From NCBI GenBank assembly GCA_001800245.1, contig MGVA01000065.1, forward strand, positions 1 to 46,149: a stretch of 46,149 nucleotides of DNA. The letters are read 5' to 3'. The translations under genes were made by a program, and so were the position numbers. This DNA is from Elusimicrobia bacterium RIFOXYA12_FULL_51_18. GTDB lineage: Bacteria > Elusimicrobiota > Elusimicrobia > Elusimicrobiales > UBA9959. The notes under the pieces are model-generated. The model ran no database searches, was not told where the DNA came from, and saw nothing but the letters and a program-made list of their open reading frames with translations. Position 1 is the first letter of the stretch, and every line of letters starts with the position of its first letter. Positions 39,973-46,149 of this stretch are shown here, piece by piece.

Positions 39973-41930
39973 AAGAACATCTGATTAAGCGTCGCCGCAA
40001 ATATAACAGCGGCAAAGAAATTAAGCGTTATTACCGCCAGCGCATCCCTGAACCCTAATTCCTTTATGGTTACCATAAAGCTCCCCAGGCAGGGGAGGTA
40101 AAGACTCAGAAAAACGGATGCGACCACCAGCTGGCCGGGCATAAGATGGAACGGCGTCAGCATGGCGATGGAGATATCCTTTCGGAGGAACCCCAGCGCC
40201 ATAACCGAAACCGTATCGGCCGGCAGGCCCAAAAAGAAGGTGACCGGGTAATGGAATAGGCGTGAAATAGAGGCCAGCAGGCCGGTCGTGTCCAACAGAT
40301 TGACTATGAGAACACCAAACAATATCATGGGTACCGCTTCAAAAAAGAAGTCGCGCAGGCGTAGCCAGAGTTTAAGCCTGAGTGCGCGCGGGGAAGGGAG
40401 TTGATACGGTGGAATCTCCAGGAAAAGCTCCGGCGTTTCACCCTTAATAAGACGGCTGAGGAACAAACCGGCGCCCAGCCCGGCCAATGCTATCACCGCG
40501 AAAACCGCCAAGGTATATTTAAACGGATACGGAGAAAGGATACTCAGTATCATGGCGCTTTGCGGCATACAAGGCGCGGCGGCAAGGGTAAGGGTAATGG
40601 CTATAACACGCTCGCGCCTGGTTTCAAGGACCCGCGCGGCGAGTATCGCGGGCACTTTGCAGCCGAGCCCCAGCATAAGCGGTATGGTGCTGTAGCCGTG
40701 TAAACCGAGGCGGTGCATAAAATTGTCCAGCAAGACCGAGAGCCGGGGGAGGTAGCCTATATCCTCCAGGAAGCCGAGCACCAGGTAAAAAATAACGATA
40801 TAAGGCATTACCGTGACAAAGGGGATGTAAAGGCCGGTAGTCAGCAAGCCGAAGCCTTCCATCGGTTTTGGAACGGAGCCCATAAGAAGAGTATGCAGAA
40901 ATCCGTGCAACTGGCCCAGATCCGCCGCTTTTTCCAGCAAAGGCATGTATAGGCGGGTAAAGAGCGGGTCCAGGACATGGGTTATAAGGGTTTCTCCGAC
41001 TGTCCGTATAATGAGGAAAACGGAGATGAGAGCCGCAAAGGCGAACGGTATGCCGGTAGAGGGTCTTGAGGTCAGGTCCTCAATTTTTTCCAGGAAGCCG
41101 GGATGTTTGTGGGCCACGCGCTGGCATTCCGCCGTCGCCTGGCCTATAAATTTCCACTTCTCGTCGGCTGTTGACGCCACGCGTTTTACAGCCGGAAGCC
41201 CTCCGCCGAGGAAAGCCCCGACGGAATCATTAAGGGCTTTAACCCCTTCCCCTGTGGTGGCCACAAAAGGGATAACCTTCACGCCTAGTAGCGTTTCCAG
41301 CCGCGCCGGGTCTATGGTTATACCATTGCGCTTTGCGATGTCGGATTTATTCAGAAGCATTATGGTCGGGATGCCGAGCTCCAATACTTCCAATGCGAAA
41401 AAAAGATTGCGTTCCAGGTTTGTGGCGTCGAGAACATGCACTAAAAGGTCCTTCTCTCCGTCCACGATCATGGCGCGGGCGGCTTCTTCGGCTTTATTGG
41501 AAGGAGAAAGGCTGTATGCGCCGGGAACATCGGTTACCAGGAAACGCTCACATGCCAGTACGCTGGAGCCGGTGGTATATGAAACGGTGGTGCCTGGATA
41601 ATTTGAGGAGATAGCGTCAAGCCCTGTCAGGCGCGAAAAAACGACGCTTTTCCCCACGTTTGGATTGCCGGTCAGCAGTATGCCGGAGGCGGATAATCTG
41701 ATCTTTATTTTGGATGCCATGCCTCGGCCGAGGGCCACCTTGGAACACATAATCTCCACTATAACCGGACCCTTATAGTTTTCCGGAGTGCGTTTTGTAA
41801 TCTGCCGCCCGGAATGTATGCCCATGGCCTTCAATTTTTCGGCAAGATTCAGGCCGCCGGTTATTTCCGCTACAATACCTTTTTCGTTTTCCCGCATCGA
41901 CAGCAGGTTTATTATATCTCCGCTCTTCAT
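39969..41930 (-). CDS. feoB: FeoA-FeoB fusion, ferrous iron transporter
   Basis: A 653-aa inner-membrane protein for Fe(II) uptake. Residues 1-78 form a FeoA-like SH3 domain (ITGGLNLAEKLKAMGIHSG, CSKVALGRGMASKI). Residues 82-240 are the G domain: G1 GNPNVGKS (88-95), G3 DVPGAYSL (134), G4 NKSD (194). The membrane part follows, with the LGLGCKVPAILAARVLETRRERVIA stretch shortened here to its key features, GLGC and the ETRRER signature, and an inverted repeat half. At 653 aa it is short compared with FeoA plus FeoB (about 850). Fused FeoA is less common than separate genes. It starts 11 nt after the UppP-M23 stop and overlaps sanA by 4 nt. Confidence 0.93.
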   Translation of the reverse strand: MKSGDIINLLSMRENEKGIVAEITGGLNLAEKLKAMGIHSGRQITKRTPENYKGPVIVEIMCSKVALGRGMASKIKIRLSASGILLTGNPNVGKSVVFSRLTGLDAISSNYPGTTVSYTTGSSVLACERFLVTDVPGAYSLSPSNKAEEAARAMIVDGEKDLLVHVLDATNLERNLFFALEVLELGIPTIMLLNKSDIAKRNGITIDPARLETLLGVKVIPFVATTGEGVKALNDSVGAFLGGGLPAVKRVASTADEKWKFIGQATAECQRVAHKHPGFLEKIEDLTSRPSTGIPFAFAALISVFLIIRTVGETLITHVLDPLFTRLYMPLLEKAADLGQLHGFLHTLLMGSVPKPMEGFGLLTTGLYIPFVTVMPYIVIFYLVLGFLEDIGYLPRLSVLLDNFMHRLGLHGYSTIPLMLGLGCKVPAILAARVLETRRERVIAITLTLAAAPCMPQSAMILSILSPYPFKYTLAVFAVIALAGLGAGLFLSRLIKGETPELFLEIPPYQLPSPRALRLKLWLRLRDFFFEAVPMILFGVLIVNLLDTTGLLASISRLFHYPVTFFLGLPADTVSVMALGFLRKDISIAMLTPFHLMPGQLVVASVFLSLYLPCLGSFMVTIKELGFRDALAVITLNFFAAVIFAATLNQMFL

Positions 41931-41940
41931 TCCTTCGCCT

Positions 41941-43881
41941 TTATTTCCAATCGTTTTTTAGCTTCTCTTTGCGCGGTTTTATCGCTTCTATAAAATTCTT
42001 AAATTCCGTTCCCTTCAGGCTTGCGGCAGGGGGCGGATTGACTTTCAGAAAATTGACATAGCGGCCGTTGGTTTTTATGCTGAAATCAAGATGCGGGCCC
42101 GTAGCGAGGCCGGTCATCCCCACATAGCCTATAACCTCACCCTGACTGACCCTGGTGCTGTTTCTTATCCCTTTGGCATATGACCGCAGATGACCGTAGC
42201 CGGTCACATAACCGCCGCCGTGCCGCAATTCAATGAAATTTCCATAGCCCCCCTTCCAGCCTTTGTAAACCACGGTTCCGTCGGCCACGGCAGATACAGG
42301 CGTTCCCGAAGGCGCGGCGTAGTCTATGCCGTTGTGCGGCCTGTATATCCGCAGTATCGGGTGGAAGCGTGCGCGTGAAAAATACGAGCTTATCCTGCGG
42401 TAACTCAGGGGGGCGCGTAAAAATGCTCTGCGCAGGGAGCCGCCTTTTTCATTATAGTAAGAACCGCCGTAATGAAAAGCATGTTTCTCGCCGGTTTCCT
42501 CGCCCCGGTAAACGGCCCCGAGTATCCTGGCGGGGCACGGAACACCGAGCGCGGTCCGGCGTTCCTCCCAGATAAGCGCGAACGTGTCGCCCTTGCGCGG
42601 TTCGGTAAGGAAATCTATATCCCAGGCGAAAATATCCGCGAACTCCATTATTACACCTGCGGGCACGCTTGAAACACGCATGGCCTCCCACAGCGAACTT
42701 TCCAGGATGCCCTGGGCTGTAAAAGTAACGGTAGAGACCGGCACGCCGCCCTTTGACGATTCAAAATTATCCCCTTTTCGGGTGGCGGAATATAAATCCT
42801 CCCCACGCGCCAGTACAAAATCCATGACTATTTTAGAATTGCTGCGGCGAAGATGGACGGTGTTCAGTTCGCAATCCATAGCAGCGCCCGGTGTGGAGAA
42901 TGAAACGGCATAGATATCCCCCGGCTGCAGAACCCCGGCTCCAGCCTTTTTCAGAGCTTTCTCTATGGCCCGGATATCCGCATAATAAATCGTGTCCCCC
43001 AGTGTGGAATCAAAAGAATCGCCCGGTTTGAAGGTCCCGGTGGAGACCACGGGGGCGCAAATGGAAGGGGTAAGCAAAACAAAATCCTGGGAAAGCTTGG
43101 TATTATTCATGAGGATGCACAATATCCCCGCGCCAAGCAATACTCTGTATATCAGGAACGGACCCAGGTTGTGTTTTTTCAACCAGGCCAGGAATAATCC
43201 TATTACTGCAAGCCCGGAAACAAAGGAGGATACTACTCCCCAAACAAACGCCGCGTTGATGTCCGACGCAGTTAGCTTAAAAGCCTCAAGCAGTCCCGCG
43301 CCGAATATTACAGGGGTACCCAACAAAAAAGACAGCCGGGCTGCCGTAGGGCGGGAGTAGCCGAGGAAAAGCGCCGCCATTATCGTCATGCCGGAGCGCG
43401 AAGCGCCGGGCATTAAAGCGATAGTCTGGGCCAAACCTATCAACAGGGCGTCTTTCAATGTGAAAGAAGCTTCGTCCCGCGTCTGCTTTGCATTGCGGTC
43501 GGCCAGATAAATAAACAGGGAAAAAAAGACGAGGTTAAAAGCGATCCAGCGGGGATCGCGGAAGGCGGTTTCGGCCAGATTATGAAGCAACAGTCCGCCT
43601 ATGCCGGCCGGAACCGAACCGGCGGCCAGCAGCCAGAGCATGCGGCCTTCCTTTTGGCCCGGACGCGTGAATCCATCGCGCAGGATATTTACCCAGTCTT
43701 TTGCGAAGTAAACCAATACCGCCAACAGGGTGCCGACATGCAGCATTACATCATAGGCAAGGCCCTGATACTGCCAGCCGAATAATTTAGGGGCCAGTGC
43801 CAGGTGCGCGGAGCTTGAGATAGGCAGGAATTCCCCCGCTCCCTGAAGCATGCCCAGCACTATGGCCTGAAATTCAGTCAT
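41941..43881 (-). CDS. uppP: UppP (BacA) undecaprenyl-diphosphatase fused to an M23 peptidoglycan peptidase
   Basis: A 646-aa fusion. Residues 1-258 are a complete UppP: GEFLPISSSAHL (16-27) and MPGASRSGMT (157-166) are the catalytic motifs that recycle the C55 lipid carrier, with the usual hydrophobic segments. Straight after the last segment (about 241-257) the chain enters an OapA/LysM-like region (280-440: GTFKPGDSF, LQPGDIY, WDIDFLTEPRKGDTF). This is the part that precedes the catalytic domain in Csd3/MepM-type peptidases. The LytM-type M23 domain is at 515-610: HNGID (His516, Asp520), YGHL (His564) and GPHLDF (His597, Asp599). The usual second His of HxH is Asp. The protein would couple carrier recycling to peptidoglycan cutting at the outer face. 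Its start overlaps the S9 peptidase stop by 4 nt. Confidence 0.92.
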   Translation of the reverse strand: MTEFQAIVLGMLQGAGEFLPISSSAHLALAPKLFGWQYQGLAYDVMLHVGTLLAVLVYFAKDWVNILRDGFTRPGQKEGRMLWLLAAGSVPAGIGGLLLHNLAETAFRDPRWIAFNLVFFSLFIYLADRNAKQTRDEASFTLKDALLIGLAQTIALMPGASRSGMTIMAALFLGYSRPTAARLSFLLGTPVIFGAGLLEAFKLTASDINAAFVWGVVSSFVSGLAVIGLFLAWLKKHNLGPFLIYRVLLGAGILCILMNNTKLSQDFVLLTPSICAPVVSTGTFKPGDSFDSTLGDTIYYADIRAIEKALKKAGAGVLQPGDIYAVSFSTPGAAMDCELNTVHLRRSNSKIVMDFVLARGEDLYSATRKGDNFESSKGGVPVSTVTFTAQGILESSLWEAMRVSSVPAGVIMEFADIFAWDIDFLTEPRKGDTFALIWEERRTALGVPCPARILGAVYRGEETGEKHAFHYGGSYYNEKGGSLRRAFLRAPLSYRRISSYFSRARFHPILRIYRPHNGIDYAAPSGTPVSAVADGTVVYKGWKGGYGNFIELRHGGGYVTGYGHLRSYAKGIRNSTRVSQGEVIGYVGMTGLATGPHLDFSIKTNGRYVNFLKVNPPPAASLKGTEFKNFIEAIKPRKEKLKNDWK

Positions 43882-45767
43882 GGTCGCTTTTCCGGTTTAG
43901 CTTTAAGGTGCCTGGAAAGGAATTTCTCCATAGCCTCATAAAAATCAAAGCGGTTTTCCTCGTTGTGAAAGCCGTGTCCCTCATTATCCTTTACCATATA
44001 CTCCACGGCCACGCCACGCTTGCGCAGATTCTCCACTATCTGGTTTGACTCGTTGATGTTGACGCGCGGGTCCTTGGCCCCCTGGGCCACAAAAAGCGGA
44101 GCTTTTATTCTAGCCGCGTGAAAGGCCGGAGAAACCGCTTTCATCTTCTCCTCTTCCGTGGCCGGGTCGCCTACCATCTCGTGCATCTGGTCCAGCATCG
44201 GCTTCCAATAGGGAGGAATAGTCTTCATGAAAGTAAGCAGATTGGAAACGCCCACATAGTCAACGGCGCAGGCGTAGAGGCCGGGAGTGAAAGCCGCGCC
44301 GGCCAGAGTGGCGTAACCGCCGTAACTGCCGCCGTAAATAGCCACACGCTTGGGGTCAGCGATCCTTTCATTTATCAGATAATTTACGCCGTCGGTTATG
44401 TCATCCTGCATCTTAAGGCCCCACTGTTTGAACGAAGCCTCCCAGAATTTGCGGCCGTAACCTGTGGAGCCGCGGTAATTCATCTGCAACACCGCGTAAC
44501 CGCGGTTGGCGAGAAACTGGACTTCCGGGTTGAATCCCCAGGAGTCGCGCACCCAAGGGCCGCCGTGCGGATTCACCACCAGCGGCAGATTCTTTGCCTC
44601 CACCCCTTTGGGTACGGTAAGATAGCCGTTTATAATCAGTCCATCCCTTGATTTGTAGGAAACCGGTTTCATTTCCGCCATCTCTTTTTCATCCAGCCAG
44701 GGTGAAACTTCGGCCAGCTTCTCCAGCTTCTTCGCGGGCCAGTCGTAAAGGTAATAGGTCCCGAGCGTCCGGTCGCTGTAAGTGCGCACTATATAAAGGT
44801 TCTCGGCCTTGTCGTTTTCCTGTATGCCCACTTCGTAACCGGGCAGTTGTTTCTCCAGGTCCTGCACCATCGCTTCAAACTCCGGGTCAAAGAACTTGCG
44901 GAAAGATTTCCAGGTGGCATAGCGGGCGCTTATGAGGACCTTGCGCTTTCTGGAATAGAATAGCGATGAAACATCAACTTCCGGGTGTTCATAAAGCACA
45001 GCGGTCTCTTTTTTAAGCGCCGGGTCGAATTCCACAACGGCGGCTTTGTCGCGGCCCAGATTGGAAAGGGCGTAAAGGCGCTTATTATCAAAAGTGAAAA
45101 ACATCGGATCAAAGCTTTCCTTGAAAGAGGTGGCTATGACCGGTTTGAATTCCCCTTTTTCATCCTCGCGGTAGAGCAGGGTGTGCTCCGTGCCGTCGGT
45201 GGTCACCGCCGCGCGCAACCTACCATAGTGGTCCGTGAGCCAGCCGGTTATATTGCCGGGGTTCTCGGCCGCGAGCGACAACTCCCCGGTCTTTACGTTC
45301 AGTCGGAAAACGTCGAATATCTCTTTATTGCGGCGGTTCATACCTATTATCATTTCCAGGTCGTTATCCGGCAGATCGTCTATTATCCGCGCCCTCACAC
45401 CGGGATATGGAGTGAGGTCTTTCAAGTCCGTGCCGGTCCTGTCCACGGAAACTATGTGGAAGTTCTCGTCACCCTTAAAATCCTTCATGTAAATTATGCG
45501 GTCGTTGCCCTTCCAGAAATAGCCTCCGGTTATGGGACGCTCGGTTTCGGAACTCACCAGCACGGCCTCTCCGCCGACGCGCTCGCGCACAAAGATGTTA
45601 AGGCGGTTCTTGTACGGGGCCATGAAGGAAATATATTTACCATCGGGGGAGATGGAATAACTTGTTTTTTCCGGATCGCGGAAGAAATCCCGCATGGGAA
45701 TTTCCCTGGCTACCAAACAGGCGGGAACCGCAAGCAATACCAGCGCCGCCAGATTTACAGCTTTCAT
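43878..45767 (-). CDS. S9 family prolyl oligopeptidase-like peptidase, secreted
   Basis: A 629-aa peptidase with a signal peptide (MKAVNLAALVLLAVPACLVA). The N-terminal 370 residues are a TolB-like beta-propeller with repeats such as SISPDGKYISF. The alpha/beta hydrolase domain follows: NPHGGPWVRDSWG, the nucleophile in GGSYGGYA near residue 481, the acid in GAKDPRVN near 565 and His in EGHGFHNEEN near 598. It probably trims peptides in the periplasm. An upstream PDZ-protein gene overlaps it by 4 nt, and it overlaps the UppP-M23 gene by 4 nt, so the three are translationally coupled. Confidence 0.93.
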   Translation of the reverse strand: MKAVNLAALVLLAVPACLVAREIPMRDFFRDPEKTSYSISPDGKYISFMAPYKNRLNIFVRERVGGEAVLVSSETERPITGGYFWKGNDRIIYMKDFKGDENFHIVSVDRTGTDLKDLTPYPGVRARIIDDLPDNDLEMIIGMNRRNKEIFDVFRLNVKTGELSLAAENPGNITGWLTDHYGRLRAAVTTDGTEHTLLYREDEKGEFKPVIATSFKESFDPMFFTFDNKRLYALSNLGRDKAAVVEFDPALKKETAVLYEHPEVDVSSLFYSRKRKVLISARYATWKSFRKFFDPEFEAMVQDLEKQLPGYEVGIQENDKAENLYIVRTYSDRTLGTYYLYDWPAKKLEKLAEVSPWLDEKEMAEMKPVSYKSRDGLIINGYLTVPKGVEAKNLPLVVNPHGGPWVRDSWGFNPEVQFLANRGYAVLQMNYRGSTGYGRKFWEASFKQWGLKMQDDITDGVNYLINERIADPKRVAIYGGSYGGYATLAGAAFTPGLYACAVDYVGVSNLLTFMKTIPPYWKPMLDQMHEMVGDPATEEEKMKAVSPAFHAARIKAPLFVAQGAKDPRVNINESNQIVENLRKRGVAVEYMVKDNEGHGFHNEENRFDFYEAMEKFLSRHLKAKPEKRP

Positions 45768-46149
45768 TTTTTCTCCTGTTCTTGAAGGATTGTTTTGACC
45801 GTTTTTTCAACGCCGCCGCTTATCAACGTAAGTTCGACAATATCTCCGGGCTTTCTCTTTTTAAGCTCCTGCGCGTATCCACGCAAGTTTAGGATTTCTA
45901 TTCCGTCCAGCCGTACCAGAACATCCCCGGTCTTTATGCCCAGCCTGGCGAGCGGGCAGTCGGCGCTTATTTCCGCTATCCGCACTCCTTTGCCTTGCCA
46001 GGTGAAATCGGGGGTAAAACCCGCCCGCGCGGTTCGTGGCGCTGAAATGCCGGTTTCGCCGTGTTTTTCTTCGGAAACTGCGGAAGCTTTCTGACGCGGG
46101 ATGAACGCGGCCGAGCCGGCCAGGCGATTTACCATCTCCCGCGCGAACT
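45764..46149 (-). CDS. C-terminal part of a PDZ-domain protein, runs off the window
   Basis: The frame is open to the window edge, so the N-terminus is missing. The visible 120 or so residues end in a PDZ domain: GVRIAEISADCPLARLGIKTGDVLVRLDGIEI is its core when read with the following GYAQELKKRKPGD. The preceding FAREMVNRLAG and a short linker are typical of the end of a peptidase domain such as M28 or of a periplasmic protease, but this cannot be confirmed. The ATG at 46133-46135 is probably internal. It is coupled to the S9 peptidase by a 4-nt overlap. Confidence 0.7.
   Translation of the reverse strand, partial: FAREMVNRLAGSAAFIPRQKASAVSEEKHGETGISAPRTARAGFTPDFTWQGKGVRIAEISADCPLARLGIKTGDVLVRLDGIEILNLRGYAQELKKRKPGDIVELTLISGGVEKTVKTILQEQEKK

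Overview
The window reads as a chromosomal stretch of a Gram-negative, probably anaerobic and fermentative bacterium. Gram-negative signs are an apolipoprotein N-acyltransferase (Lnt), a SanA-type envelope protein, a probable outer-membrane barrel and many Sec signal peptides. Anaerobic signs are a full-length, single-chain pyruvate:ferredoxin oxidoreductase (about 1,200 aa) and a FeoA-FeoB ferrous iron transporter. The gene content suits Elusimicrobiota or a related deep Gram-negative lineage, but this is an impression that I could not test. No phage, transposase, integrase or CRISPR array was seen.

Layout. 0.08-5 kb (all minus): FMN-dependent nitronate monooxygenase-like enzyme, DUF3467 protein, Lnt, a scramblase-like protein and a small membrane protein. 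5.3-7.1 kb: a secreted protein built around about 47 tandem five-residue [YFW][DN]xxG repeats. 7.5-12 kb: an apparently AT-richer patch with a secreted metallophosphoesterase, a trypsin-fold protease behind a near-consensus sigma-70 promoter, an unrecognised coiled-coil protein and a TraB/ChaN-like protein, ending at tRNA-Asn. 12.2-13.9 kb: a plus-strand PAS / small membrane protein / DnaJ-like operon. 14.1-15.9 kb: two tandem secreted paralogues. 16.1-19.7 kb: pyruvate:ferredoxin oxidoreductase. 20-23.2 kb: a DUF3015 / DUF4105 (Lnb_N) / lipoprotein-like alpha/beta hydrolase operon, followed by a large inverted-repeat structure. 23.6-26.6 kb: peptidase T, divergent from a PhoU-like (DUF47) plus Pit phosphate uptake pair. 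26.9-30 kb: a secreted protein, an HI0933-family flavoprotein and class II fructose-bisphosphate aldolase. 30.1-34.5 kb (plus): a long transketolase-family enzyme, a PPC/DUF296 protein, Era and a membrane protein.

34.5-46.1 kb is one long minus-strand block. Transcription order is: PDZ-domain protein (runs off the window), S9 peptidase, UppP fused to an M23 peptidase, FeoA-FeoB, SanA, a truncated 5'-nucleotidase, a ComEC-type metallo-beta-lactamase-fold protein, a small Cys/His membrane protein, a His-rich outer-membrane barrel, and a ZnuA/ZnuB-like metal importer that lacks a local ATPase gene.

The strongest candidates for new biology are the in-frame UppP-M23 fusion, the pentapeptide-like aromatic repeat protein, the 190-nt inverted-repeat structure at 23.3-23.5 kb, the paired secreted paralogues and the DUF3015/DUF4105/hydrolase operon. 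All functions are inferred from sequence motifs read by eye; no database search was run.
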